IMG/VR virus record: IMGVR_UViG_3300044516_001491
Span: 1 to 61,225 of that record
Length of the DNA: 61,225 nt
Direction: 5' to 3' (one strand)
Origin: a virus
In this document: piece by piece, positions 26,901-35,843 of the stretch
Layout of the letters: each line of letters opens with the position of its first letter
Position numbering within the stretch: position 1 is the stretch's first letter
The notes under the pieces: generated by a model
Databases searched by the model: none
What the model saw: the letters and a program-made list of their open reading frames with translations, nothing else
What the model was told of the DNA's origin: nothing
Translations under genes and position numbers: made by a program

Positions 26901-29282
26901 GTGTCATACAACCCAGCCGCACTGCATATGTATCCTGCAGAGAGCGGTTCAGAAACTTTTGCAGGGTCAGGACTGCTAACAATTCAAAAGAATGATGAAA
27001 CCCCACAGACACAAACAGTGTCAACCATAGCAGTCACTGCCTTTGGAAACTTCACTGTTGGTCACGGTTACACAAATGCCGGAGTGGCAACGTCATTCTT
27101 TGACGGGCTGATTGGCAACATCTACGTGCTTGATCGTGTTTTGCGAAACGCCGAGCGTGATCAGCTAGTGTCGTGGATGGCACATTACTTTACGATTTCC
27201 GACCTTTTAAGCGAGGACAACGATTATCGATATCTTGCAGACCATCCTGGAAAGATAGAGGTTAATCGGGCTAAAGAGCCGTTTAATGCAATGACGCTTC
27301 GCCAGGCCATGGACTATATCTGCAAGAAGACTGGATCGCAATACTGGATTGACGCCAACAAGAACCTTCACTACCAGCGAAGAGACGTTAAGAACCTTGT
27401 AGAGAATGCAACTTACGAGGACAAGTTTGGCAATGCTAGCTCAAACGAATGGAACTTTGGCGGCTCGTTTGTCCTAAGCAACCGCTCATCTGGGCCATAC
27501 GGCTACGGCTATGCCGCTACGTGCGCTGGGTCAACGGAGTCAACTGCTAGATCGCAATACTTTACCGTTGCAGCAAATGAAGTGTACTTTGCCTCGGCTC
27601 TAATGAAGACGTCAAACTCAGAAAAAAGCCGTTTGAAAATTCGTTTTTACGATGTTTCTGATGCGCAAGTTGGGTCAGATAAAACTATTGGCGCTGGAGT
27701 AAACCTTAATAACTCCTGGCAGAAGATGTGGGGGATGGTTAAGGTTCCTGGAACTGCAGGAATCGTAAAGGCCGCCTTGATCTTCCACCACACAAGCCAC
27801 AGCAGCTCTTATACCGACTTCTACGCAGACCCAAAGGTTGTAAAGATTACCGCAGAGTACGGATTTGCTGACTATGGTATTGCGCCTGGATCAAGTGTTG
27901 AGATGCTGTTTGATCCTGACCTTAATGCCATCTTGCCAATGAAAACATATGAATCGCCAGAAAACATTAGCCAGGGCGGAACGCAGGCTAACAGGCTTTA
28001 TCTTTACGGCAAGGCCACAACAGTTGACCAATCTAACAGCGTTATCACCCCGTACGTCAAGAGTGGTCAAGTTATCCGGTACACCTTTGACTATGTTCAA
28101 GGGGTTTGGGACACACACGGGAAAATTGTTGAAGCCTCTAAGGCAGATACCGCGCCAGAAAGCGTGGAGGATGCCGTCTTGTCTGCCAGCTCTTTCTGGG
28201 CAGAGAATGGCCAAAGCATCGAGTCATACGAATTCTCTCACTCAAATAACGCTTCAGCCGGCAGGCTTACCGTTGGGTCGATTATTCCATACCTTTGGAG
28301 TGAGGTCGGAATCGTTGAGCCTCTTGTGGTAAAGAGCCAGACCGTTACCATTATTGGCGGGGAAATCTACTACAGCGTGCAACTTGCAGGGGAGCCAGCG
28401 TTCCAAAAGAACGCCATTATCCTTGTGCAAAAAGAATATCTCACAGAAAATCTTGGCACCGGCAAAATTAAATTTATGGCCCCGACTAAACTTCGTAACC
28501 TGGTTGTTCAAACAGTAGATAACGACGGAAAAATAACAACTATAGATCAAAATGTTCAGCTTTCATGGTCTATTGACACTACAAACCCAAGCAACAAAAG
28601 CATTACGGGCTACGAGATTGAGCGGCGAAGGCAAGAGCTAAAAAAGACCTCTTTTAGCAAAACGAACATGAAAGCTGGTGTCACTGTTCTGACGCGAACT
28701 CCCGCTGTGGCTGGTGGAATTTCTGTTGTTTCATTGACGTTTGCTAGCTCAACGGGTATTGACGTTGGTGCATATATTCAAATTAAAGGTGGGCAAATTG
28801 GCAAGCAAACAACAAAAGGCCCTAAGAACCCCTCATTGGCCGGATCACACGAAGTAATCAGCGTAACAAACTCTGGCAAGACTATTAAATTTAACCAATA
28901 TGCTTCGGCAACTCATGGCATTACAGAACTTAAAGCAAAGCAAACAAAGGATATTCCGTCTATAGTTGTCTCCTGGTACGAGAACGTGGCCAAAACCGCT
29001 GAAGCTTGGGCACCGCTTGTTACAACAAGGTCGCAGACTTATACTGATGACGGCGACACCAACACGGCACAGGTTAAAGGCCCTGGCCTTGGCATTAACT
29101 ACCGATATCAGTATCGCGTAAGGGCCGTTTCCTCAGACATAACTACTGGCGTTAAGCTTTCTGGTCCTTGGTCGTATGTTCCACCTGGATACATTAACGC
29201 CTCAGCGCAGTCCGGATGGATCTATATTACCGACAGCCTCATGCTTTCGGGTGTCGTTGAGCCAATAATTGGAGATCAATAA
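23910..29282 (+). CDS. tail hub / baseplate protein with lectin-like inserts
   Basis: A 1790-residue protein following the tape measure, in the place of the tail hub (gp27/Tal type). The hub core shows at the N-terminus (VKIKPKLLNHTPVG to TSDYTALLDE-like strands) and again at about 1120-1160 (MTLRQAMDYICKKTGSQYW, DANKNLHYQRRDV). Between them are about seven repeats of a small beta module (HAFIVGDTVQV..LNGTYKI..). A LamG/concanavalin-like domain lies at about 920-1090 and a CBM-like jelly roll at 1170-1315. Fibronectin-like strands (SITGYEIERRR) end the chain. It probably nucleates the tail tip and binds host glycans. Confidence 0.75.
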   Translation: MNYTGTITVKIKPKLLNHTPVGDGFFDITRRISFSEGGADSSFTFTESSDGSLGEAKFDMFTMFPLSITDWSSYSGATVDDKVQNALNDHTFDFEIPPRTEIQVYEDATLLFGGVVMEVARVRAGGTITTNVTCSDYTALLDEIVIDRYKAPFETYDYQLIRGGYETSADKNGVKITKIINGSSGGGSPTRVITVTLEDAHDLMVGQKVNIDQTSNYNGTWTVASILSLIGYTATNSSTYAGPVSVTNAARAGSTATITVGTHAFIVGDTVQVALATGPTGYAALNGTYKITSVVANTSITYTTTTSGTVTSGAATGTVQIPDEKSGRSTPWTISFFEDVNKTDPYSGVSIAHGINYDSPTSTTGYVVTEGSDWRFSPINYVPDAQFPEKLGAKIFLPLSEGKSDITRAAADPRSLDSDERLRLYRLDNEIKEMYVLTSIGAYDAASNYLDITTISDHNFESGQILALGNVDYSRVGDYSAGFRANKQSETVLRIETNVDPGLSLRSAAITGATSDGTFATYTCNNTFLIGDPIAVSGITESGGTTGSFNVSFTIIEDSTPTTFKVRNSTDRTYTSGGTAYASFVALNRVQSVGAFEKRLKLISGQRLDTITTLYYDSATSYFNVGDVIHVNGSTTYDGRFTVTEVGSAPGNSGVPIRIGAITRTNNVAQVLLTDKALSISRDASAHAFDRGEVVDVTLPSPYTSFSGTAKIITGVGAPGSNLTASNIYYASTGSNQKYTNLTKAQKLASSITFAEKTLSYVKFIDNRADTANSPISVSAGAYISIPYHSWDAVSGGSRTAATPSTSFITMPNDSIDYMGGRQSVDFEASEFQGIGTSKYAEIAYVSRASNVVTIRTKAPHAFIEGETVTVAASAPYTSLNGSYAISDATAGTFTFSLAGSNITEAAATGSATSVGTGFYAAGRKMSCICVVKLESLPSSGEYRTVWHHGSITTGQRRELQINDAGAICFMTINNAGSTQRFTTTLLLTVGETAIIFVSYNPAALHMYPAESGSETFAGSGLLTIQKNDETPQTQTVSTIAVTAFGNFTVGHGYTNAGVATSFFDGLIGNIYVLDRVLRNAERDQLVSWMAHYFTISDLLSEDNDYRYLADHPGKIEVNRAKEPFNAMTLRQAMDYICKKTGSQYWIDANKNLHYQRRDVKNLVENATYEDKFGNASSNEWNFGGSFVLSNRSSGPYGYGYAATCAGSTESTARSQYFTVAANEVYFASALMKTSNSEKSRLKIRFYDVSDAQVGSDKTIGAGVNLNNSWQKMWGMVKVPGTAGIVKAALIFHHTSHSSSYTDFYADPKVVKITAEYGFADYGIAPGSSVEMLFDPDLNAILPMKTYESPENISQGGTQANRLYLYGKATTVDQSNSVITPYVKSGQVIRYTFDYVQGVWDTHGKIVEASKADTAPESVEDAVLSASSFWAENGQSIESYEFSHSNNASAGRLTVGSIIPYLWSEVGIVEPLVVKSQTVTIIGGEIYYSVQLAGEPAFQKNAIILVQKEYLTENLGTGKIKFMAPTKLRNLVVQTVDNDGKITTIDQNVQLSWSIDTTNPSNKSITGYEIERRRQELKKTSFSKTNMKAGVTVLTRTPAVAGGISVVSLTFASSTGIDVGAYIQIKGGQIGKQTTKGPKNPSLAGSHEVISVTNSGKTIKFNQYASATHGITELKAKQTKDIPSIVVSWYENVAKTAEAWAPLVTTRSQTYTDDGDTNTAQVKGPGLGINYRYQYRVRAVSSDITTGVKLSGPWSYVPPGYINASAQSGWIYITDSLMLSGVVEPIIGDQ

Positions 29283-32272
29283 TGTTTGACAAGATTTCTA
29301 GCGGCAAGATTTACGGGAATACTGGGAATCAATTTTCTGCTATTGAGATTGACGGAGACGGCGTTCTTATTAGGAATGCTGCCGACGAGATAGACTCGTC
29401 TGGAAATCTTGTGTCGGCTGGCAGCGACGAGGTGCTTTCCGCTAGCCGATCTACCGGTACTACAATTAATGCCAGCTACATAAAAACAGGCGTGATTGAC
29501 GCCAACCTTATGCGCGCCGGCCTTATCCAGACCGTCCCTTCCTGGAACACCAAGTGGTATGGGGCCCCAGAAGACCATGCCGCAGTGCAGATGGGCTTTA
29601 CCGGCGGCTCAATTGCGGCAACTGCCGTCTCAACCGGCACTGGCACCGTTAGCCTTACGCTCCCTGGCGGGCATGGCCTAATCACCGGCGACTACGTCCG
29701 GGTATCCGGCCTGTACTTCACTACCGGCACCCTGCTAGGCGGCGTTGGCCTTAACCTACCGACCAATGGCCCACTTGACTACGCCGCAGCAACAGTCGCC
29801 ACAAACACCCTGACCTACAGCAAGGCCGACATCACCAGCGGCCTCACTGCCTCTACCGCCTCCATTGTCTATGTTGGCAAGGCGCACACAATCACTGGCG
29901 TTGTTCGCTCCTTTGACGAGCCTGAGAACCCAGCAGAGCTTAGCACTGTGGTCGTGACTACGAGCGCGGCACATGGCTTTTCCGTAGGAGAATATGTCGA
30001 GCTAGTAAATGTCGCCCCGACCATCGACGGCGTGGCATACATTACCGCAGTCACCAGCACCACCTTTACCTTTAAGCAGCGCTTTGGTGCGGACATTGAG
30101 CTTGACCTTGCGGAAGTTGACCCGGTGCTTCCGGACCTTGGCGCCCCAGTGGCCATCAAGGTGCTGAAGTCCTACACCCAGAATGCCGACGGCTCTATTC
30201 ACATTACCTCCGGCACGGTTGACTCCACGCTCATCGTCGGCGAGATTGCAGCCACAGAAATTACAATTGGCTCCGGAGAAGGAGTTGTGCGCGTTGGCAG
30301 CTACCCAGATGCTATCACCCCAACCTTCCAGGGAATTTGGGCAGGAAGTGCCAATCCGTCTACGGCTGAGTTCTCAGCCAATACATCCGGAGCCGTAACA
30401 GCAAGCAACCTCACGGTCACTGGTGGCAGCATCACCATTGGAGATTTTAGTCTTAGCACGGGCGGCCAACTGACTGATGACCTGGTGCTGCAGCAAACAC
30501 GAATTACCAACGATAGCGGCGTAACCATTATTGACACGGATAGCGATGGGGAGAAATCAACGCTATTTGGCGGCGCTGCTTTAAGGGAAATACAAGCTGG
30601 CGTAGCAAATGGCTCATTTGCAGAACCTCCGCCAAGCCCGTATGCAAACGTTGGCGGCGCAAACAAGCTGCCGTATTGGACATTCACCGACGTGAATAGT
30701 GCTGGCGCAATTACCGCCGCGATTGTTGCGGATGCTGGAGCAGCGTCTGGAAATGTGCTGCGATTCACGGTCGCTAGTGGCACGCTGACTGGTAAGAGCG
30801 CAACGCTGACGCGCTATGTGCCTGTCGCATCATCTGCATCTCGCTCCTTCTCGTTTTACGCTGAGGCAACCTTTGACAACGCCACCAACAGCACCCAAGC
30901 CAATGCCAAACTAACTTGCGAGTTCTACAAGTCAGACGGAGTGACAGCAACAGGCACTCCCTTCGAGTCTCTCCTATACGGATTTAATCTGCTGCAAACA
31001 CCGACAGGAATTACTGCTCCAGATTTGTGGGAGACCAGCCCTGACCTTACAGATAGCACCGCCCCTGCCGATGCTGCATATCTGAAGGTCACTATCACTA
31101 TTGCCACGGTTGCAACGCAGTCCGCGAATCGCGTTGTGGACTTGACAGAAGTTCGCGTTGGCAACGGCTTGCCGGAGTTGATCTTGACCGACAAGAGCAC
31201 ACCAACAAACTTGCCTGCTTACATCATCAACGACAACAACGAACTCTCAATGTACAACGGCAGCCAAAGCGGATATGTCATTGTTGGAGACGAGACGCTT
31301 GTGGCTGGGGCTATCAGCGCGACGGTCACAAGCCTAGAAGACGTAATTATTGAGGGTTATGTTGCAACTTCAATCAATTCTGTAATTGGACCAGTCAACA
31401 TTACTGCCGCAACAGCAGTCGACATTACTGCGCCAAGCGGTGTTGACGTCAGCAACAACCTAAACGTTGATGGAACAATCGGCGTTCTTGGCAGCATCAA
31501 CATCGGTGTATCCGACACAAGCACGGTAGGAGACATTACCTTCAAGGGCGGCAACGGCGGCTCCATCCGTGCGTTCAGCGCGACGGCGGGAAACGATAGC
31601 CTAGGAATCTACAACACCGCAGGAACAGACTTCACCAACCTTGTCGCCGAAAGTTTTTTCCCAGGCGGGCAGGGATCATTCCGACTCACGCATGACGGCA
31701 ACTTCGACTTCAACGATACGGTCGACGTGACGGGAAGTATCACCGCTTCGTCCAGCATCGTCGGCTCAAGCTTCCAATCAACAGGTTCCTTGACGGCTCT
31801 GAACGCTTCAGGCGGTGGCGATATTACATTAACTGGAGCAGACACGAGCGTACCCATCAGCGGCAACGGCGAGCTGTTGGCGATTGCGAACACCACTACC
31901 GCAACAACGAACAGCGCACGATGGGTGCTGACCAGCGGCAGCACATACGCGCTGCGCCGCGACTCATCAACTCGCCGCGTAAAAACAAATATTGTTCAGG
32001 CTGATTCAGCAGTGCTGGCGGCAGCTAAAAACCTGCGAGCGGTTCACTACGAAGCACTTGAAAAGGACAATGAGGGGAATGTGGTTCCGAGTGGCAAGCA
32101 CACGCTTGGACTCATCGCCGAAGAAATCGCTGAGGCTGGGCTTGGCTGCGCCGTTACATATGATGGGGAAGGATTGCCGGACGGATACGACGAGCGCGTC
32201 ATTATCGCGGCCCTCCTACACCGGCTCAATGACCTTGAAGCGCGCCTCGCAGAACTCGAAGGCAATGCCTAA
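29282..32272 (+). CDS. tail fibre with S74 intramolecular chaperone
   Basis: A 996-residue fibre. Its ATG overlaps the hub stop by one base (TAATG). The N-terminus (FDKISSGKIYGNTGNQFS) probably attaches to the hub; two modules of the same HGFSVGEYV type follow. The middle contains a jelly-roll-like region and beta-helical repeats (NITAATAVDITAPSG, VTGSITASSSIVGSS). The last 100 residues are an S74 endosialidase-type chaperone: SSTRRVKTNI carries the Ser and Lys expected for self-cleavage, followed by HTLGLIAEEIAEAGL and a C-terminal coiled coil. Such domains fold the trimer and are then released. Confidence 0.85.
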   Translation: MFDKISSGKIYGNTGNQFSAIEIDGDGVLIRNAADEIDSSGNLVSAGSDEVLSASRSTGTTINASYIKTGVIDANLMRAGLIQTVPSWNTKWYGAPEDHAAVQMGFTGGSIAATAVSTGTGTVSLTLPGGHGLITGDYVRVSGLYFTTGTLLGGVGLNLPTNGPLDYAAATVATNTLTYSKADITSGLTASTASIVYVGKAHTITGVVRSFDEPENPAELSTVVVTTSAAHGFSVGEYVELVNVAPTIDGVAYITAVTSTTFTFKQRFGADIELDLAEVDPVLPDLGAPVAIKVLKSYTQNADGSIHITSGTVDSTLIVGEIAATEITIGSGEGVVRVGSYPDAITPTFQGIWAGSANPSTAEFSANTSGAVTASNLTVTGGSITIGDFSLSTGGQLTDDLVLQQTRITNDSGVTIIDTDSDGEKSTLFGGAALREIQAGVANGSFAEPPPSPYANVGGANKLPYWTFTDVNSAGAITAAIVADAGAASGNVLRFTVASGTLTGKSATLTRYVPVASSASRSFSFYAEATFDNATNSTQANAKLTCEFYKSDGVTATGTPFESLLYGFNLLQTPTGITAPDLWETSPDLTDSTAPADAAYLKVTITIATVATQSANRVVDLTEVRVGNGLPELILTDKSTPTNLPAYIINDNNELSMYNGSQSGYVIVGDETLVAGAISATVTSLEDVIIEGYVATSINSVIGPVNITAATAVDITAPSGVDVSNNLNVDGTIGVLGSINIGVSDTSTVGDITFKGGNGGSIRAFSATAGNDSLGIYNTAGTDFTNLVAESFFPGGQGSFRLTHDGNFDFNDTVDVTGSITASSSIVGSSFQSTGSLTALNASGGGDITLTGADTSVPISGNGELLAIANTTTATTNSARWVLTSGSTYALRRDSSTRRVKTNIVQADSAVLAAAKNLRAVHYEALEKDNEGNVVPSGKHTLGLIAEEIAEAGLGCAVTYDGEGLPDGYDERVIIAALLHRLNDLEARLAELEGNA

Positions 32273-32331
32273 CCTTGCCCTATTCCGTATGATGTGCTAG
32301 CCGAGAGGCACATATATGAAAGGGGTACCCC

Positions 32332-33066
32332 ATGAAATTTAAGGTTAAGTCCCAGCTTGATCACGAGGAAAAAGGTGGGATTCTCGACGATTGCGGCCCG
32401 TCTTCTATGGCTGCAGCAGTGTCTTGGGCGTTTAAGTACGCTCCGGGCAAAGATTTTTCCGCCGCAGACGGCATTGCCGCCAAGGCAAAGGCTACCGGCT
32501 TTGTTGAAAAGCAAGGCGTTAGCGATAACGGCTCAACGCTTGCGGACCTTATTAAGACCGCACGGGTTCTTGGTGCCGAAGCCCGCTGGGCAACGGACTG
32601 GAACGACGTCATCAACTCCGCCAAGGCCGGTGCGGCTCTAGGCGTGTGGGTTGAGCAGCCTGCCGGCTATCCTAAGGGCCTAGAAGTTTCCGCGTGGCAT
32701 GCCAAGTGGCAGCGCTGGTGGTGGGTCAAGCAGAAGCAACCTACTCGAACGTACGGCCACATGACTGCGGCTGTCTACGACCCAATCGATGGCTGGCAGT
32801 GGGCGTGCCCAACGCGCTCCGGCAAGGGTGCCGAGCAGTTTGGCGTCAAGATTGATGAGGCAACCCTCAAGATCCTTGCCGACTCAAAGCGCGTAAGCAA
32901 AAAGCACGTTGCACCACCGCATAAGCATGTTATTATCATTTCAGCACCAAAGGGTTGGGTCGCGCCTAAGCCTGCGGCAGCTCCTGTAGCCCCAGCGGCA
33001 CCAGTAGCACCAGCGCCCGTAACGGCGCCCGTCAGTCCGGCAAAGTGCCCGACTTGCGGTAAGTAA
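32332..33066 (+). CDS. C39-like cysteine peptidase endolysin
   Basis: A 244-residue putative peptidoglycan endopeptidase. Cys21 in DDCGPSSMAA, His143 in YGHMTAAVYD and Asp150 match a papain-like C39 catalytic triad. A Trp-rich loop (WHAKWQRWWW) lies between them. After about residue 200 an Ala-Pro linker leads to KCPTCGK, a half zinc ribbon that might bind the wall or dimerise. No signal peptide, so it needs the adjacent holin. AAAGGGGTACCCC precedes the ATG. It is the only clear lysin in the window apart from the RlpA-like protein. Confidence 0.75.
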   Translation: MKFKVKSQLDHEEKGGILDDCGPSSMAAAVSWAFKYAPGKDFSAADGIAAKAKATGFVEKQGVSDNGSTLADLIKTARVLGAEARWATDWNDVINSAKAGAALGVWVEQPAGYPKGLEVSAWHAKWQRWWWVKQKQPTRTYGHMTAAVYDPIDGWQWACPTRSGKGAEQFGVKIDEATLKILADSKRVSKKHVAPPHKHVIIISAPKGWVAPKPAAAPVAPAAPVAPAPVTAPVSPAKCPTCGK

Positions 33067-33080
33067 TAGAAGGAGTACAC

Positions 33081-33476
33081 ATGAGCGCCATTAAGAACGC
33101 AGTTCTATGGATCATGGCTAACACGGGTATCGACGAGATGCTCCTGGAGGCCGCACGCGCCTTTATCGCAACGTCGATTGCCGTTGCGCTTGGTCTTGGC
33201 ATCCCGCTGCTTGATATTTCAGGCGGGGATTTCCGAACCGTAGTATCGGCTGGTCTGGCCGCCTGCTTGCAGGTTGTCGTCCGCGCCCTGAACCCTGAAG
33301 ATGCCAAGTTTGGCGTTGGCAAGGCAAAGGTCGCCCGAGCTGATGAGAAGGCTGCTGCCGAGAGCACGGCTCACATTACCGGTAGCGCAATTGACACTGA
33401 CGGAGATGGAATCGCAGACGAGCTTGCTGGCAGCCTTGCCGGTGAGAACTTTGAGGATGACAGCCGCCAGGGATAA
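33081..33476 (+). CDS. holin-like membrane protein
   Basis: A 131-residue protein 14 bases after the endolysin, with AGAAGGAG as ribosome site. It has two hydrophobic segments: FIATSIAVALGLGIPLLDI and FRTVVSAGLAACLQVVVRAL. The tail is charged and contains a DTDGDGIADE stretch resembling a calcium-binding DxDxDG loop. Size, topology and position fit a phage holin. A strong bidirectional terminator follows. Confidence 0.7.
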   Translation: MSAIKNAVLWIMANTGIDEMLLEAARAFIATSIAVALGLGIPLLDISGGDFRTVVSAGLAACLQVVVRALNPEDAKFGVGKAKVARADEKAAAESTAHITGSAIDTDGDGIADELAGSLAGENFEDDSRQG

Positions 33477-33493
33477 TCGTTATAGGGTAAAAT

Positions 33494-33530
33494 AAAAGAG
33501 GAGGGGCCCCGTGAGGCCCCTCCTCTTTTT
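33494..33530. terminator. Bidirectional terminator between lysis genes
   Basis: A perfect 15-pair stem (AAAAGAGGAGGGGCC / GGCCCCTCCTCTTTT) with a six-base loop CCGTGA and T runs on both strands. It closes the rightward tail-lysis unit and the leftward 35.4-33.5 kb unit. Confidence 0.9.
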
Positions 33531-33546
33531 ATTTGCTAGAAATTAC

Positions 33547-33723
33547 TTAGTCGTCTTCGCGCCAGCGAAGCGGTCCGGTAACAAGCCATGCACCGGAAAG
33601 GGCAAGCAGGATCGAGCCCACTACGTCGCGGGTCTCGCCCTCTGGAAGCACTGCCCAAGCAATGGCCAAGCCAAAGATTGTCCAGCCGCCAGCGATCACA
33701 TCGTTGATTGCGTTTTTAAGCAT
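33547..33723 (-). CDS. 58-residue membrane protein
   Basis: MLKNAINDVIAGGWTIFGLA begins a two-helix membrane protein; the second helix is VVGSILLALSGAWLVTG and the end is acidic (RWREDD). AGGGAGAAACTAA precedes the ATG and the gene starts two bases after the stop of the Pro-Thr-rich surface gene. Being so close to the endolysin, it may be a second holin or antiholin, but the opposite orientation leaves this open. Confidence 0.6.
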   Translation of the reverse strand: MLKNAINDVIAGGWTIFGLAIAWAVLPEGETRDVVGSILLALSGAWLVTGPLRWREDD

Positions 33724-33725
33724 GT

Positions 33726-35189
33726 TTAGTTTCTCCCTCTTTTTCCATTAGAAGACGAGCCACTTGCGCCGCCTCCACCTGAACTACCCGCGCTTGCGGC
33801 CGCCGCAGCTGCGGCTGCAGCTTGGGCTACTTGTGTCACCACGACAGCTGCAACCACGACTGGCGCAGCCTTCTCCCTCTCCTCTGAGCTGAGATCCTTG
33901 CCGAGATTGGTAACCGCAGTGACGGCTTTACCGACGTTTTCTACAGTATCACCGATAGTGCTGGCAATAGCTTCCGCAGCTTCTCCGATTGCCTCGCTTA
34001 CTGCCTCTACTGCAGCGCCCGGATCAATTGGTCCAGGTGTGTCAGTAGGTACAGGGCTGGGATCAACAGAAGGGGCAGGAGAGTCCGTAGGGGTGGCCGT
34101 CGGTTCGGGTGTTGGCTCGGGTGTTGGTTCATTGGTTACCTCCGGGCTAGGGCTGGGACGCGGGGTCGGGGACGGCGTCACAGAAGGCTCTGGCGTGGGT
34201 GTAGGAGCCACGCTAGGGCTTGGTGTTGGTGGTTCTGGTGTCGGCGTAGGGGTTGGCGTAGGCGTTGGCTCTGGGGTCGGCGTTGGGGTTGGCTCAGGTG
34301 TAGGGCTCGGGCTTGGCGGTGGCGGGGCCGGAACAAACACGGAAACCGTTGTTGAGATGGGGGAATAAATGCCTAGCGTGTCGTTGTCAGCCCTGATCCA
34401 AAATGTGTAGGTTTGATCAGTGCCGCCGGTAATGGCAAAGACGTTGCTGCTAATGCCCATATTGGTTTCGCTGGAAGCGGCAGCCCAGCCCGCAAGGTCC
34501 CCGGTGGTCCAGAACACTCCGTACCGCTCAATGTCGGTGCCGCTTGCTTCTGGAGCATTCCACGTCAGATAAACATTCCCATCGGTGTAAACGGTCACCA
34601 TAAGACCGGTTGGCGCGTTCAAATACGGGTCAGGTACCGGGGTAGGGGTTGGCTCCGGAGTCGGGGTTGGCGTTGGCTCCGGAGTTGGCGTTGGTGTGGG
34701 GGTGGGGGTGGGCTGCGGGGTTGGCGTCCATGTTGCTGATGGTGTTCCCGGCGCAAGCTCGGCTGCAAAGTTGCTGATTAGGTAGTAGTGGTTGCCACCA
34801 AAACGGTCGGCCGCTGGGTCGCCGCAGCAGACGCCAGCACGGACTCGATACTCGCCAGCGGGCAGGGAGATGCGAATTGTTGAAGCAAGAGAGTAGCCGC
34901 CAGTGTGCTCGGTAAACGAGTCATCGTTGGCAGTAAGGAGCGTTCCAGTGCCGTCATAAAGCCAGAGCATTGAGTCAACTGTTCCGGGGCACCAGGGTGC
35001 AGTGGTGTCGTCGCACAAGTCGGTCCACAGGTGAAGCTCGCCCTGCTCTGGAAGATTAATCCAGAAATCTTGCGTTCGGTCGACATAGTTGTTTTGACTT
35101 CCAGATGCCGGGCCGGCAACCAGGCCATATGCAAGCGTCGCCAAGATAAGCCACAAAGTGGCGATGGTGGTCATTAGCTTAGTGTTCAT
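33726..35189 (-). CDS. secreted Pro-Thr-rich protein with PPC-like and Fn3 domains
   Basis: A 487-residue exported protein. Residues 1-27 form a signal peptide or anchor ([17 protein letters not shown]). Residues about 30-145 ([16 protein letters not shown] to [18 protein letters not shown]) resemble a pre-peptidase C-terminal beta domain. TPTPTPEP repeats separate this from a fibronectin-like domain ([18 protein letters not shown]) and continue to about 390. A helical stretch and a hydrophobic Ala/Val segment ([17 protein letters not shown]) with a basic tail (NGKRGRN) end the chain, as in a wall- or membrane-anchored protein. It looks bacterial and may remodel or coat the host surface. Confidence 0.75.
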   Translation of the reverse strand: MNTKLMTTIATLWLILATLAYGLVAGPASGSQNNYVDRTQDFWINLPEQGELHLWTDLCDDTTAPWCPGTVDSMLWLYDGTGTLLTANDDSFTEHTGGYSLASTIRISLPAGEYRVRAGVCCGDPAADRFGGNHYYLISNFAAELAPGTPSATWTPTPQPTPTPTPTPTPEPTPTPTPEPTPTPVPDPYLNAPTGLMVTVYTDGNVYLTWNAPEASGTDIERYGVFWTTGDLAGWAAASSETNMGISSNVFAITGGTDQTYTFWIRADNDTLGIYSPISTTVSVFVPAPPPPSPSPTPEPTPTPTPEPTPTPTPTPTPEPPTPSPSVAPTPTPEPSVTPSPTPRPSPSPEVTNEPTPEPTPEPTATPTDSPAPSVDPSPVPTDTPGPIDPGAAVEAVSEAIGEAAEAIASTIGDTVENVGKAVTAVTNLGKDLSSEEREKAAPVVVAAVVVTQVAQAAAAAAAAASAGSSGGGGASGSSSNGKRGRN

Positions 35190-35371
35190 TTTGCCTGCCC
35201 TGACATCCAGGCCATAAGGCCGCTAATGCCGGTTAGCCCAAGAATGCCAAGGACAAACTTGGCAAGTCGATATGCGCCACGAGTCTCTGCCATTTCAACG
35301 CGCATAGCAGTGATCTCTTCTTCAATTTTTTCAAGACGCTGGAGAATTTGTTGGGATTGGTTGGCAGTCAC
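35186..35371 (-). CDS. small coiled-coil membrane protein
   Basis: A 61-residue protein with a GTG start preceded by GAGGTACAGAT. Residues 5-30 form a coiled coil ([20 protein letters not shown]) and residues 36-55 a membrane helix ([20 protein letters not shown]). The layout is that of the haemolysin-XhlA-like accessory lysis proteins. It overlaps the surface-protein gene by four bases, so the two are probably made together. Confidence 0.65.
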   Translation of the reverse strand: MTANQSQQILQRLEKIEEEITAMRVEMAETRGAYRLAKFVLGILGLTGISGLMAWMSGQAK

Positions 35372-35415
35372 ATCTGTACCTCAAACATTTAGCGCAAGCA
35401 GGGGTTGACGTACAC

Positions 35416-35444
35416 AATATACATAATGAAAACGTAACGAACAA
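35416..35444 (-). promoter_or_regulatory. Sigma70-like promoter for surface/lysis unit
   Basis: On the minus strand TTGTTC (35444-35439), a 17-base spacer, and TATATT (35421-35416). It reads into the coiled-coil membrane gene whose GTG is about 45 bases downstream. Confidence 0.45.
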
Positions 35445-35445
35445 C

Positions 35446-35480
35446 AAATAAAAAGTCTGCCGGCAAAAACCGACAGACTC
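35446..35480 (-). terminator. Terminator of the fibre cassette
   Basis: On the minus strand AGTCTGtCGG / CCGgCAGACT forms a nine-pair stem with one mismatch and a six-base loop, followed by TTTTATTT. It lies just beyond the last gene of the 39.3-35.5 kb fibre unit and immediately upstream of the next promoter. Confidence 0.8.
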
Positions 35481-35503
35481 TTTAATACAAAACGATGAAC
35501 TAA

Positions 35504-35680
35504 TTAATCGCTGATGCTGTTAAAGCTCACCGTTGTTGTTGGATGAACATGTTCTTCTGGCTTTGGAAGAGCTGCGACTTGCTTCTGCAGCTGCTCGATC
35601 TGCGCGCGCAAGATATCGTTTTCTAGCGTGAGCGCGCCAATCTTGTAAATCAACTGCTCGGTTGTGATTCGCTGGTCCAT
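35504..35680 (-). CDS. 58-residue coiled-coil protein
   Basis: The ATG at 35680 has AAAGGAGTAATT ahead of it. The protein is a leucine-zipper-like helix (TEQLIYKIGALTLENDILRA, then QIEQLQKQVAAL) followed by a Pro/His segment (PKPEEHVHPTTTV). Last gene before the terminator. Similar short coiled-coil proteins are common in phages; function unknown. Confidence 0.65.
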   Translation of the reverse strand: MDQRITTEQLIYKIGALTLENDILRAQIEQLQKQVAALPKPEEHVHPTTTVSFNSISD

Positions 35681-35693
35681 AATTACTCCTTTA

Positions 35694-35834
35694 CTATTCT
35701 GGCTTTGCATACACTGTGTTGCAACCGCCGCACTCTGCTTCGTTTTCAGAAATAGGAAAACTGATTCCAGCAAGTTCGCAGCCATCCGTAGAGCAATTTA
35801 CGTACCAGAAATTGATCTCAACAGCTTCACTCAT
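35694..35834 (-). CDS. 46-residue zinc-ribbon protein
   Basis: MSEAVEINFWYVNCSTDGCE starts a tiny protein with two Cys pairs (CSTDGC and CGGC), as in a rubredoxin-like zinc ribbon. The ribosome site AAGGAGAGAAT is excellent. It sits between the coiled-coil gene and the C1q-like fibre gene. Function unknown. Confidence 0.6.
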   Translation of the reverse strand: MSEAVEINFWYVNCSTDGCELAGISFPISENEAECGGCNTVYAKPE

Positions 35835-35843
35835 ATTCTCTCC

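Noticed and set aside
33898-34368. Plus-strand frame opposite the Pro-Thr-rich surface gene
   Set aside because: Gly/Val repeats produced by antisense reading of TPTPEP codons; no start signals.
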